A stretch of DNA of 64,000 nucleotides from Microbulbifer aggregans (GTDB lineage Bacteria; Pseudomonadota; Gammaproteobacteria; Pseudomonadales; Cellvibrionaceae), in assembly GCF_001750105.1 (NCBI RefSeq), contig NZ_CP014143.1, positions 2,449,501-2,513,500 on the forward strand, given 5' to 3'. The position numbers and the translations under genes are program-made. Numbering within the stretch: position 1 is the stretch's first letter; the number at the start of each line of letters is the position of its first letter. This document shows, in pieces, positions 36,518 through 45,355 of the stretch. Under the pieces are notes generated by a model. It saw only the letters and a program-made list of their open reading frames with translations, was not told the origin of the DNA and did no database searches.

Positions 36518-38731
36518 TTGGCTATGCCGCAGCTGGCGCTAACCCGTACCACCAAGGAATCCCTCAAGATTGCTCTGGCAATGGTGGTTACTTATGCCAT
36601 CGTGCTCAGTGCCAACTGGGGGGAAACCATGTGGGCGGGACTCGCTGTCACCATGGTGAGCCAGCCCAGCATGGGACTGTCCCTGAACAAGGGGGCATTG
36701 CGGCTGTGTGGAACGGTGCTGGCACTGATCGTATCCCTGACATTGATGAGTCTGTTTCCGCAACAGCGGTGGATGTTTATGGTCGCCCTTTCCCTGTGGG
36801 TTGGCCTGTCAATGTACATGATGCTTGGTTCCCGCCGGCCTTACTTCTGGGATATTTGCGGCTTTGTCACTGTGATTGTCTGTGTGCACGCGGCACTGGC
36901 TAACACCGATCCCTTCTATATCGCCATGCTGAGGGCGCAGGATACGACGCTGGGGGTCCTCGTCTACAGCATCATAGCGATGCTGATCTGGCCCCTCCGC
37001 AGCAGTAGCCGGTTCAGCCAGGCGTGCGCGGCGTTGCACGATAGCCAGACAAAGCTGCTGCAGCAGTGTCGCCTGGCCTTACAAGATCCTGATGCCGCAA
37101 AAGATATCCAAAAAATCAGGGATGAGATGATCCGAGCCCAGTCCGGGTTAGGTGAGCTGCTACAGGCTTCCGAGTCTGATAGTTACGATATATGGGAGAG
37201 CCGTCAGCGGTGGCGCCAGTATCTCTCCGACGCGGAAAAGGTTACTCAGATTCTGGCGCAACTATCGGACAGCCTGGATAGAGTGTCCCAATTGCCATTG
37301 AAACAGCTGTTGCCGAACCTCGCGGAATACATCGACAAGCTCGAGAGCCGGTTGGCGCAGTTGAACAATATGCTGGAAAACCAGCAGAAAAACCCGGTAG
37401 TAGAAGTGGGTAAGCTGGATGTGGCAGAGCAGCAGGCAAAGCGACTGCCGATGCTCGATGCGGGATCGCTGACACTGCTGCGGCGCAAACTGGCAGACCT
37501 GGAAGAGCGGTCCCGCACCATGTTTTATTCGTTGCAGGGGGCATTGGGCGGTGCGACCGGCCAAAACACTGGCGCCGCGGTCGTTACGGCTCCTCAGCAA
37601 ACCCTGTTGCCCGATCCCGATCGTGTGGCAGCGACCCTGCGCATCATGCTGACGTTGTGGGTCGCTTATCTGGCGTATCTATATGTTGATGGAATTCCCG
37701 GCGGACCTGTCTTCGTAATATTGACCATCGCCCTGGGAATGAATCTGGCCAGGGCACCCCAGGTGCCACCATTGAAGCTGATCATTCCAATGCTGATCAG
37801 CATCACATTGGTCGGCTTTGTTTATATCTTTATTATGCCGAAGCTCGCGGGATTTACTGAACTCGGCATACTAATATTTTTGTTCACATTTTTTATTTGT
37901 CAGGTTTTTTCGGCGCCAGAAAAAGAGGCGGGGCGGGTGGTTACCCTGGCCGTCTTTGTAGGTATGACAAGTATCAGCAATAGCCAGGGTTACAGTTTTC
38001 TGGTCGTGGCGAATATGGCGCTGCTATTTCCTATGGCGCTGCTTTTGCTGGGGATTACCGCTTATTTTCCTCGCTCACTGAGACCGCAAACAGTGGTTCA
38101 GCGATTGCTGCAGCAATTCTGCAGCAGCGCTGTCTGTCTGCTAAGACTGACATTGCGTGGCGGCAAGGATCCAGCGCATTCCTCGCGTGTGCGGGGTTTC
38201 ATAGACCAGTGGAGGCTGCGTTATCACTACCACCTGCTGTCAACAATTCCGGCCAAAATTGCCACCTGGTCGCCCAAGGTCGATGCGCATTTCTTGCCAG
38301 GCAAGTCCGCCGATGACCTGCAGTCACTGGTTTCTGCGCTGATGCCGCTTGGTTACGAGATTTGTAGCATGGTTGATGAATGGCAATCCAGCGCAACCGT
38401 CGGTGCAGAGGTTAGGGGCGACACGGCTCAGCGCTTATGGCGTCAGAGAGTGGCAGCGGAAGCTGCGCGGCTTTCCAGTGTGATCTCGTCAGTTGGCGAT
38501 TATGTGTCGGGTAACGATGGAGAGAGCGCCGTCGTAGGGGAGGGATCAGCCGTAGGGGAATCCGAAGCCCTATCGAGTGCGGTTGAGATGGAAGGCCCGG
38601 ACTCAGCTGAGATAGAGCGCCTGCTGAACCTTGTTGGCATGGCACGGGAGGCGACTGAATCTTCCCAGTCCCTGGAGAATACGGTGCGCCGTATCGATTG
38701 GACGCGCTGGAAAAGCGAGATCTTTCTATGA
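36518..38731 (+). CDS. FUSC-family inner-membrane efflux protein (AaeB-like)
   Basis: A 737-residue transporter built of two repeats, each of five to six helices followed by a cytoplasmic helical domain, the normal FUSC layout. It begins with the GAMxxA-like segment WAGLAVTMVSQPSMGLSLNKGALRLCGTVLAL; the second repeat starts near residue 370 (VAATLRIMLTLWVAYLAYLY). A coiled-coil region lies at about residues 220-330. Relatives export aromatic acids or other organic anions together with an HlyD adaptor. The track begins at a TTG; ATG 36524 is equally possible. First of four genes: FUSC, DUF1656, HlyD, outer-membrane factor. Confidence 0.88.
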   Translation: MAMPQLALTRTTKESLKIALAMVVTYAIVLSANWGETMWAGLAVTMVSQPSMGLSLNKGALRLCGTVLALIVSLTLMSLFPQQRWMFMVALSLWVGLSMYMMLGSRRPYFWDICGFVTVIVCVHAALANTDPFYIAMLRAQDTTLGVLVYSIIAMLIWPLRSSSRFSQACAALHDSQTKLLQQCRLALQDPDAAKDIQKIRDEMIRAQSGLGELLQASESDSYDIWESRQRWRQYLSDAEKVTQILAQLSDSLDRVSQLPLKQLLPNLAEYIDKLESRLAQLNNMLENQQKNPVVEVGKLDVAEQQAKRLPMLDAGSLTLLRRKLADLEERSRTMFYSLQGALGGATGQNTGAAVVTAPQQTLLPDPDRVAATLRIMLTLWVAYLAYLYVDGIPGGPVFVILTIALGMNLARAPQVPPLKLIIPMLISITLVGFVYIFIMPKLAGFTELGILIFLFTFFICQVFSAPEKEAGRVVTLAVFVGMTSISNSQGYSFLVVANMALLFPMALLLLGITAYFPRSLRPQTVVQRLLQQFCSSAVCLLRLTLRGGKDPAHSSRVRGFIDQWRLRYHYHLLSTIPAKIATWSPKVDAHFLPGKSADDLQSLVSALMPLGYEICSMVDEWQSSATVGAEVRGDTAQRLWRQRVAAEAARLSSVISSVGDYVSGNDGESAVVGEGSAVGESEALSSAVEMEGPDSAEIERLLNLVGMAREATESSQSLENTVRRIDWTRWKSEIFL

Positions 38732-38747
38732 GGGGTTGCCGATAAGT

Positions 38748-38960
38748 ATGATGAGAATTCCCCACGAGTTTTCCATTGCCGGTATCTACCTGCCGCCCTT
38801 ACTGGTCGCATCGATTCTGGGCTTGATTGCTGCAGTTACGACTGCCTGGTTGCTGGATCGTTATCGGCTTTCACGGTTCTTTATCCATCCGCCATTGGTT
38901 CTCTGCGGCCTGAGTGTCATCTACACCATCCTGATCGGTTCGATCTTCATAGGGATTTGA
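38748..38960 (+). CDS. DUF1656 small inner-membrane protein (AaeX-like)
   Basis: A 70-residue protein with two transmembrane helices (IYLPPLLVASILGLIAAVTT and HPPLVLCGLSVIYTILIGSI), conserved in efflux cassettes next to FUSC and HlyD genes. Its exact role in the pump is unknown. The start MMRIPHEFSIAGIYLPP at 38748 is chosen because it reproduces the family N-terminus (P-x-E-x-x-I/F-x-G-x-Y-x-P-P). The longer frame to 38631 overlaps the FUSC gene in another frame. Three bases separate it from the adaptor gene. Confidence 0.88.
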   Translation: MMRIPHEFSIAGIYLPPLLVASILGLIAAVTTAWLLDRYRLSRFFIHPPLVLCGLSVIYTILIGSIFIGI

Positions 38961-38963
38961 GCC

Positions 38964-40088
38964 ATGAAGATCAACCGAAAATATCTTTTTTCCGGACTGG
39001 TAGTAGCTCTAGCGGCACTGCTAGTGCTATTGAAATACTGGGATCATTTGAGAAACCCCTGGACCCGCGATGGACAGGTGCGTGCTCAGGTGATCTTGGT
39101 TACACCGAATGTTTCGGGTCAGGTTGTTGATTTATCGGTACGCGATAACCAGTTTGTGCAGAAAGGCGACCAGCTGTTGCAGGTAGACCCGCGACCTTTT
39201 GAGGCCAGTCTTGCCCGTGCACGAGCCAGCTATGATGAAACGGGCGACGGATACCTGGCGCGGGAGCGCCAGGTGGAGGCTGCGGCTGCGCAGCTCGAAA
39301 TTGCCCAGTCCGCGGTGCGGGAGGCGGAGAGCGGGATCAAGGAAGTTGATGCAGTGATCAAAAAGAACCGCGCAGAACTACAGCGGCAGAAAGAGCTGTT
39401 GCCACAGCGGGCCACGTCGAAGAGATCGGTCGAATTCGCCCAGGCGCTATATGACGTGTCGCTGGAACAACGCAAGATCGCTGAGGCCCGTTTGATTCAG
39501 GCCCACTCGCAAGTCCAGGCAGCCGAAGCCGAACTTAAGCAGACCCAGGCGATCTTGGGGGAACTTGGGCAGGGGAATGCCAGTATTCGTGCAGCGCGAG
39601 CTGCAGTGCGCGAGGCAGAGCTGAACCTGGGCTATACCCGCTTGCATGCACCGGTTGATGGCTATGTGACAAACCTGAATATGCGCGAGGGAAGTCACGC
39701 AGTGGCACACCACCCGGTGTTGGCATTGGTCGACGTCAATAGTTATTGGATCGATGGCTATTTCAAGGAGACCCTGGTTGCGCGCATCGAACCTGGTGAT
39801 CGGGCGGTGGTTACCCTGATGGCGTATCCGGATACGCCGCTGGAGGGATATGTAGAAAGTATTGGCTGGGGAATCTCTCAGAGAGATGGCAGCACCGGCA
39901 ATGACTTGCTGCCTAATGTAAGTCCTACTTTTGAGTGGATTCGCCTGGCGCAGCGGGTGCCCGTGCGCATTAAGCTGGACCAGGTCCCCGAGGGCATTGA
40001 CTTGCGGGTGGGGACGACTTGTTCGGTATTGGTCAAGAGCGGTACTGCCGCTGAAGAAGAAAATGTGTCGTTGTCCGTCAGCCAATGA
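38964..40088 (+). CDS. HlyD-family periplasmic adaptor (AaeA-like)
   Basis: A 374-residue adaptor with an N-terminal membrane anchor (YLFSGLVVALAALLVLL). The family motif NPWTRDGQVRAQVILVTPNVSG is followed by the first lipoyl half, a long alpha-helical hairpin (residues ~75-205) and the second lipoyl half APVDGYVTNLNMREGSHA, then a beta-barrel domain ending near VGTTCSVLVKSG. It bridges the FUSC protein to the outer-membrane channel encoded next. Tightly packed in the four-gene cassette. Confidence 0.92.
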   Translation: MKINRKYLFSGLVVALAALLVLLKYWDHLRNPWTRDGQVRAQVILVTPNVSGQVVDLSVRDNQFVQKGDQLLQVDPRPFEASLARARASYDETGDGYLARERQVEAAAAQLEIAQSAVREAESGIKEVDAVIKKNRAELQRQKELLPQRATSKRSVEFAQALYDVSLEQRKIAEARLIQAHSQVQAAEAELKQTQAILGELGQGNASIRAARAAVREAELNLGYTRLHAPVDGYVTNLNMREGSHAVAHHPVLALVDVNSYWIDGYFKETLVARIEPGDRAVVTLMAYPDTPLEGYVESIGWGISQRDGSTGNDLLPNVSPTFEWIRLAQRVPVRIKLDQVPEGIDLRVGTTCSVLVKSGTAAEEENVSLSVSQ

Positions 40089-41583
40089 GCGCGGCTATGT
40101 CGCCCGAGTGCAGCGCCTCGCCACTCTGGTGCTATTGGTGCCCCTGGTACTTGCAGGATGCATGCTGGGCCCCGACTATCAGCCACCAGCTGTGCCGATG
40201 GAGGATAACTGGATTCGCCGTGACAGTGCGAGGATCGACACTGCTCAGGGCGTCAACCCGGTCTGGTGGGAGGACGTGTTTGCCGACCCGCTTCTCGATG
40301 AACTGGTAGCACTGGCACTGGCAGAAAACCTGACGTTGCGTTCCGCGGCATTGCGTATGCTGCAGGCGCAGCAGCTATTGGCGATTGCCTGTGGCAATCA
40401 GTATCCGCAACTGCAACAGCTGACAGGGTTAGCCTCGAGAAACAAAGAGGCCAATATCATCTTCGATGAATACAGCGTGGGGTTTAATCTGACGTGGGAA
40501 CTGGATATGTGGGGCAGTTTGCGACGTCAGGTGGAGACAGCCTCCGCGGAACTCGAGGCTAGTGTCGCCGAGTACGATGGTGTTCTCGTTTCTACCGTGG
40601 CACAAGTGGCCCAGACTTACATTCTTATCCGGACCACGCAGGCGCGCCTCGAGGTAGCGCGTCAGAATATTGCATTACAGGAGCAAAGTTTACGCATTGC
40701 CCGGGCAAAATTCGACGCGGGTGAAGTCAGTGCGCTGGATGTCGATCAGGCGGAGACGCTGCTGTATAACACCATGGCGACGGTGCCGGATCTGGAAACG
40801 GCCCTGCAACAGCTGAAGAATACGCTGGCCGTATTACTGGGTTTGCCGCCCCAGCAGCTGGAGCAGAGATTTGGTACCTATGGAAAGATCCCCCAGGCTC
40901 CGCCGACCATCGCTGTGGGCATGCCCCAGGATCTGCTACGCCAACGCCCGGATATTCGCGCTACCGAGTGGCAACTGGTCGCACAGGGTGCCCAGATCGG
41001 TGTGGCGCAGGCAGAGCTGTATCCAGCTTTTTCCATCGGCGGCTCGATCGGTTCCCTGGCATTGGAGGCAGGTGATCTGTTTGAGGGGGAGAGCGAGACC
41101 TGGAACCTGTTCGGTGCTTTCCAGTGGAATCTGTTTAATTACGGCCGGTTGCGCAGCAATGTTCGCTTGCAGGACGCCCGTTTTCAGCAGTTGCTAGAGG
41201 ACTACCGCCAAATAGTGTTGCAGGCCCAGGCCGATGCTGAGAATGCCATTGTTGCCTACCTGAATTCCCATGACCAACTGGCCCACTATCGACAAGCCGC
41301 GGCGGCCTCGACGCGCGCTGTAGATGTTTCCACGGCCCAGTACACCAATGGCCTTGTCGACTTCAATACCGTGATCAGTACCCTGAGGGCTGATGCTCTG
41401 CAGCAGGACCTGTTGACCGCAACGCAGGGACTGGTGGCGGTGAACCTGGTGCAGGTTTACTTATCGCTGGGCGGCGGCTGGCAGATACGAGAAGGAACCT
41501 CTTTGGAAAACCTCTTGCCGTATGAAACTAAAGAGCAGATGCGGGAGCGGACAAAATACTGGCGAAAGATTTTTCAAGAATGA
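40063..41583 (+). CDS. NodT-type outer-membrane efflux lipoprotein
   Basis: A TolC-fold trimeric channel of the RND/FUSC outer-membrane factor class. The signal peptide ends in a lipobox (RLATLVLLVPLVLAGC), then MLGPDYQPPAVPM. Two OEP repeats follow, each with long periplasmic helices (about residues 60-260 and 270-490), with conserved RPDIRATEWQLVAQGAQIGVAQAELYPAFSI in the second. ATG 40063 overlaps the adaptor gene by 26 bases; GTG 40108 would give a more compact signal peptide and is the main alternative. The open frame back to 39931 is a shadow of the adaptor gene. Confidence 0.9.
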   Translation: MCRCPSANERGYVARVQRLATLVLLVPLVLAGCMLGPDYQPPAVPMEDNWIRRDSARIDTAQGVNPVWWEDVFADPLLDELVALALAENLTLRSAALRMLQAQQLLAIACGNQYPQLQQLTGLASRNKEANIIFDEYSVGFNLTWELDMWGSLRRQVETASAELEASVAEYDGVLVSTVAQVAQTYILIRTTQARLEVARQNIALQEQSLRIARAKFDAGEVSALDVDQAETLLYNTMATVPDLETALQQLKNTLAVLLGLPPQQLEQRFGTYGKIPQAPPTIAVGMPQDLLRQRPDIRATEWQLVAQGAQIGVAQAELYPAFSIGGSIGSLALEAGDLFEGESETWNLFGAFQWNLFNYGRLRSNVRLQDARFQQLLEDYRQIVLQAQADAENAIVAYLNSHDQLAHYRQAAAASTRAVDVSTAQYTNGLVDFNTVISTLRADALQQDLLTATQGLVAVNLVQVYLSLGGGWQIREGTSLENLLPYETKEQMRERTKYWRKIFQE

Positions 41584-41603
41584 CGAAAGTCTGAGACGCG
41601 GAA

Positions 41604-42035
41604 ATGCTCGTCAAAGTCCTGCTACTTGCATCGGTATTATTGGTAGTGAATACGGTGATTCACGCGATGGCTATGACTTTGGCCATCCGCTGGAGCCGCC
41701 ATATCGCCGGTTTGCATCCTTCGCACCCATTCTTCCCGACAGGAAGGCCGATGGTGGTTTCCGCAGTCGTGCTGCTGATGTTCTTTGCCTCCGTTGCCGA
41801 AGTGATGGTGTGGGCAGTGGTTTACAAATGGCTCGGCGCATTCAGTGAGGGGGAGCCGGCGATCTATTTCTCGATGGTGACCTATACCACGCTGGGTTAC
41901 GGCGATATCGTATTGGGGGAAAATCTGCGCCTGTTATCCTCGTTCCAGGCAGCCATCGGTATCATTATGTTCGGCTGGACCACCGCAGTCGTCTTGGCGG
42001 TTGTGCAGCGCCTTTACCAGAATCGCAGTGACTGA
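41604..42035 (+). CDS. Two-helix potassium channel family protein
   Basis: A 143-residue membrane protein of the ion-channel-2 type. Hydrophobic helices lie near residues 1-30 and 48-75; then comes a pore loop with an intact selectivity filter, SMVTYTTLGYGDIVLGENLR, and a last helix SFQAAIGIIMFGWTTAVVL. A K+ channel or a small conductance coupled to the neighbouring pump are both possible. It starts 20 bases after the efflux cassette and may be co-transcribed. A damaged relative of its C-terminal half lies at 21920-22108. Confidence 0.85.
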   Translation: MLVKVLLLASVLLVVNTVIHAMAMTLAIRWSRHIAGLHPSHPFFPTGRPMVVSAVVLLMFFASVAEVMVWAVVYKWLGAFSEGEPAIYFSMVTYTTLGYGDIVLGENLRLLSSFQAAIGIIMFGWTTAVVLAVVQRLYQNRSD

Positions 42036-42482
42036 TCGCCCTTCATAGCTAAGAAGTAGCGAATTACATTTTTATTCCCCGTGCATTCACCAAGTTAGTG
42101 AGTCTTGTGCTCGCTTGTGAATGCTTACCGGCATGATAGGTGAAGACTGGGGAATAGAGGAGAACCGTTGTCGATTGGCAAGCCCTAGAGTGGATATCAG
42201 GATGTTGAGTCTGTGAAAAAAGGCGCCTTGATACTGTATAAATATACAGTTTTTGTTGGATGCACTCTTGTTCTCTCATCCGCGTTAGAGAGTTAATTTT
42301 CCTTGGAGAAGATCCGTTTCTACCTGGCGCAAATTTCGATCAGATCCACGTGGAACAAGAGTTTTGAAGTGCCAAGTTCCACGGTTCTGAATGCCGAGTG
42401 ATTCAGTTATCAAATAATAGGCATATATTATCGATCGGTGTGATCTAATAGTTTCTGTTGGTCTTCCTGGTCTGGCGCTCAG
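42036..42482. other. Intergenic region with orphan LexA box
   Basis: About 450 bases between the K+ channel gene (+) and marC (-). No conventional gene is supported. It contains the LexA box at 42234-42249 and a short plus-strand frame at 42260-42367 (35 codons, MHSCSLIRVRELIFLGEDP...) that begins 11 bases after the box but has no ribosome site. A 71-codon minus-strand frame (42064-42279) also covers the box. Either a small SOS peptide, an RNA or a lost gene could explain it. Confidence 0.5.
42234..42249 (+). promoter_or_regulatory. Orphan LexA (SOS) box
   Basis: CTGTATAAATATACAG is a perfect palindromic-end match to CTG-N10-CAG with an AT-only centre, closer to the E. coli consensus than the umuDC box in this window. 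It is flanked by TA on the left and TTTTT on the right. No recognised SOS gene starts within 300 bases on either strand. Confidence 0.8.
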
Positions 42483-43088
42483 TTAACTTGCGGCAAAAAA
42501 TTCCTTTATTCCTACCAGTCCGAACTGAAATCCCATTGCCAGTACGATCAACCCCATAAACCGAGTATTCAAGTCGTGCATCAAGCCACTACGTTGTTTG
42601 CCGTCAGCCATCCCCGTCAAAAGCAGCGCGATCCCCGTAACGCTGACGGCAATGACGATGCCGACCAGTGCCGTGGTGGGTAAGGCGGTTCCGGTGTGAG
42701 TAGCCGCCAGGGTGATGACCCCGGTGATGGTGCCGGGGCTGGCGGCGAAAAGAACAAGGGGGGCGAGTGAATGGCCAGAGTCCGGCCCTGCTTCCCTGGA
42801 TGGAGTGGTTGTACCGCCTGTTCCCCGCAGCATGGCAAAGCCCATCCACACCAGTACGACACCACCGGCCACACGGAAAACCTGCAGGGAAATCCCGAAA
42901 ACATCCAGCAGGCGAACACCGACCAGGGCGGCGATACCCAGCACGACGAGAATAGCGATCAGAGCCTGTATGGCATCTGTGAAACGCTCTTTGCGGGAAC
43001 GGCTGTGCTCGATTTCATTGAAGATCATCGCGCTAACCAACGGGTTGATCAGCGAGAGAAGGGTGATGGTCGCCTGTAGGTATTTCAT
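42483..43088 (-). CDS. MarC-family (UPF0056) inner-membrane protein
   Basis: A 201-residue membrane protein with six helices in two repeats. The N-terminal INPLVSAMIFNEIEHSRSRKER and the central SPGTITGVITLAA are the family marks. MarC proteins were once linked to multiple antibiotic resistance, but that role was not confirmed, and their substrate is unknown. The loop between repeats (RGTGGTTTPSREAGPDSGHS) is longer and more polar than in most relatives. It is a single gene, convergent with the K+ channel gene. Confidence 0.88.
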   Translation of the reverse strand: MKYLQATITLLSLINPLVSAMIFNEIEHSRSRKERFTDAIQALIAILVVLGIAALVGVRLLDVFGISLQVFRVAGGVVLVWMGFAMLRGTGGTTTPSREAGPDSGHSLAPLVLFAASPGTITGVITLAATHTGTALPTTALVGIVIAVSVTGIALLLTGMADGKQRSGLMHDLNTRFMGLIVLAMGFQFGLVGIKEFFAAS

Positions 43089-43524
43089 GTCGGGGGTTCC
43101 GGCCTGACCTCTTGTTTGCGCAGACAGTGGTTCGGGCTCAATTTCGCGGTCATTACGGAAAACTTGTATTGCTGCAGCGCTGCGCTTCCTCGGTAACGAC
43201 GAGTCATCCGTTCGTTTCCACCAGTTTCAGAGAGCATAGCTTTGCGGGGCTCTCCTTTACTCTGGCAACTTGGTCTGGGAAGCGACTGTGAGCACTCAAG
43301 TCAACGTCTTGCCTGTGAAACTGATCGGAGGATAGGAGAATAAAGGGTGGTTGGAGAGGGATTACACTCAGGGGAGCTGCCGGATGGTAGAGCAGCACGG
43401 TGTGAAAGTGTCGATGGTAACTAGAGAGTCTTGGGGTCAGCCCGACACGCGGTGAGGGGTGGCGCAGTAGCACGATTGGCGGCAAAATCCACAAATATTG
43501 TGATCGAATATTTTTGGATAATTT
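43089..43524. other. Intergenic region without a supported gene
   Basis: Divergent spacer between marC and the endonuclease gene. The open minus-strand frame 43204-43692 lies partly antisense to the endonuclease signal peptide and has low-complexity composition, so it is not called. An AT-rich stretch (43495-43525) immediately precedes the endonuclease start. Confidence 0.35.
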
Positions 43525-44355
43525 ATGCCGTGGTTGTTGTTTCTCTGGTTGTTTCCTCTCCTTGCACTGGCCCACGGCGGTGGCCTTGATGCCAGCGGAT
43601 GTCACAGCGATAGGGCGCGGGGCGACTATCACTGCCACCGGCAGGAGAGCACGAACGACAGGGCGTCTAATGGGGCCGCGCCTGCAGCGCAAACCGGCGG
43701 GCGCACAATAACCAGCTTCCGGCAGGCCAAACAGGTTTTGCGCGAATCGGTCTATGTTACTCCGGAATTCCAGGTTGGTTTTTATTCAAACTGTCGATTC
43801 GTTGCCCAGGGGAAAAAACTGGTCCCTGAGTGGGCCAGTTGTGGCTACCGGCCGCGCAAGAATGCCAACCGGGCGAGCCGCATTGAGTGGGAGCACGTGG
43901 TGCCGGCCTGGGCAATCGGTCACCAGAGACAATGCTGGCAGAGAGGAGGGCGGCGCAATTGCACACGCAACGATCCGCTTTTTGCCATGGCCGAGGCCGA
44001 CCTGCACAACCTGGTGCCGGCGATTGGTGAGCTGAACGGGGATCGCAGCAATTACCGTTTTATGGAGTTCGGCAGTGGCGGTGGCTATCCCTCGGGGCAG
44101 TACGGGGCAGTGGAGTTCCGGGTGGACTTCAAGCAGCGCGCGGTGGAGCCGCCCCGGCACCGGCGTGGTGATATCGCGCGCACCTATTTCTATATGGCTG
44201 AGACCTACGAGCTAGCAATCTCCAGGGCGCAGCTGAAACTGTTTGAAGTCTGGCACCGCGGTGACCCGGTCGATCCCGCAGAGTGTGAGCGGGATCGCCG
44301 GATCGCTGCGGTGCAGGGCAATCACAACCCGTATGTAATTTCCGCCTGCCGTTGA
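43525..44355 (+). CDS. Secreted endonuclease I with N-terminal YHYH-like domain
   Basis: A 276-residue extracellular or periplasmic DNase. The signal peptide PWLLFLWLFPLLALA is followed by a short Cys/His segment, HGGGLDASGCHSDRARGDYHCHR, as in small YHYH-type domains. The endonuclease I domain starts near residue 70: RIEWEHVVPAWAIGHQRQCW holds the catalytic His of the HH motif region, and DLHNLVPAIGELNGDRSNYRF holds metal ligands. Paired Cys (CW...C; C near the end) fit the disulfides of Vibrio Vvn/Dns-type enzymes. The protein likely degrades environmental DNA. Single-gene unit. Confidence 0.88.
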   Translation: MPWLLFLWLFPLLALAHGGGLDASGCHSDRARGDYHCHRQESTNDRASNGAAPAAQTGGRTITSFRQAKQVLRESVYVTPEFQVGFYSNCRFVAQGKKLVPEWASCGYRPRKNANRASRIEWEHVVPAWAIGHQRQCWQRGGRRNCTRNDPLFAMAEADLHNLVPAIGELNGDRSNYRFMEFGSGGGYPSGQYGAVEFRVDFKQRAVEPPRHRRGDIARTYFYMAETYELAISRAQLKLFEVWHRGDPVDPAECERDRRIAAVQGNHNPYVISACR

Positions 44356-44401
44356 GAGAGCAGGCGGAGATATCGGTCAGGCCGTAATTTCGCGGTGTCA
44401 G

Positions 44402-45082
44402 CTATTGGCTTAACCGTTTCAGCAGGGCTTCCGCTGTGGCATCGGAGGAAGCCGGGTTCTGGCCGGTGATCAGCAGGCCGTCCTCCACAACATGGCTCTG
44501 CCAGTCGTCCGCCTTGGAGTATTTGCCTCCGTTTTCCTTCAGCATGTCCTCGACCAGGAAGGGCACCACATCAGTCAGTTCCACGGCGGCTTCCTCGGAG
44601 TTACTGAATCCGGTCACCTGTTTGCCGGCGACGAGAGATTTGCCGTCGGCACCCTTGGTGTGACGGAAAACCCCAGGTGCGTGACAGACCGCGGCAACCG
44701 GCTTGCCCGCCTGGTAGAACGCCTCGATCAGGGATCTGGAGTCTTCGCTCTCGGCGAGATCCCAAAGAGGACCGTGGCCACCGGGGTAGAAAACGGTATC
44801 GAAATTCCCGGCACTGACCTCGCTCAGGCGTACAGTGTTAGCCAGCGCCTTTTGTGCTGCCTCGTCCTTTTTGAAGCGCTCGGTAGCGGCGGTCTGGAAG
44901 TCGGGTTCGTCACTCTTGGGGTCGAGGGGCGGCTGGCCACCCTTGGGGGAGGCCAGGGTGATTTCGGCCCCCGCGTCTTTGAACACGTAATAGGGGGAGG
45001 CGAATTCCTCGAGCCAGAAGCCGGTTTTATTGCCGGTATCGCCTAGTTGATCATGAGATGTAAGGACCATCAGGACTTTCAT
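44402..45082 (-). CDS. DJ-1/PfpI-superfamily protein (Hsp31-like)
   Basis: A 226-residue protein from ATG 45082, which has a GGAGGT ribosome site three bases upstream; the open frame to 45124 is discounted. The nucleophile elbow AVCHAPGVF carries the family Cys. NKTGFWLEEFASPYYVFKDAG and FDTVFYPGGHGPLWDLAES (with the conserved Glu/Gly-Gly-His block) place it in the Hsp31/YDR533C-like branch of type 1 glutamine amidotransferase-fold proteins. Related proteins act as glyoxalase III or deglycase/chaperones; which applies here cannot be told from sequence. Confidence 0.9.
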   Translation of the reverse strand: MKVLMVLTSHDQLGDTGNKTGFWLEEFASPYYVFKDAGAEITLASPKGGQPPLDPKSDEPDFQTAATERFKKDEAAQKALANTVRLSEVSAGNFDTVFYPGGHGPLWDLAESEDSRSLIEAFYQAGKPVAAVCHAPGVFRHTKGADGKSLVAGKQVTGFSNSEEAAVELTDVVPFLVEDMLKENGGKYSKADDWQSHVVEDGLLITGQNPASSDATAEALLKRLSQ

Positions 45083-45355
45083 ACAACCTCCGGTGGTACG
45101 GTTTGAATGTGGGTGCAGAGACATCGGTTCAGCGCAGCACCCGGAACTGGATCCGGGTCAGTTGCCATGGATGGTAGTGTCGCTGGAGAGATTCATGAAG
45201 TTGAAAGTTTAGATTGGAGTTATCAATCTGGAGAATATCCAGAGGGGCACGGTGACTCGCATCGCACGGCAAAATCGACTTTCTCCGCCGGGCGCAAAGT
45301 GCTACTAATATGCCCATAGAGCACATCGAAAAAGACAATAAGAGAACGCATCAAT

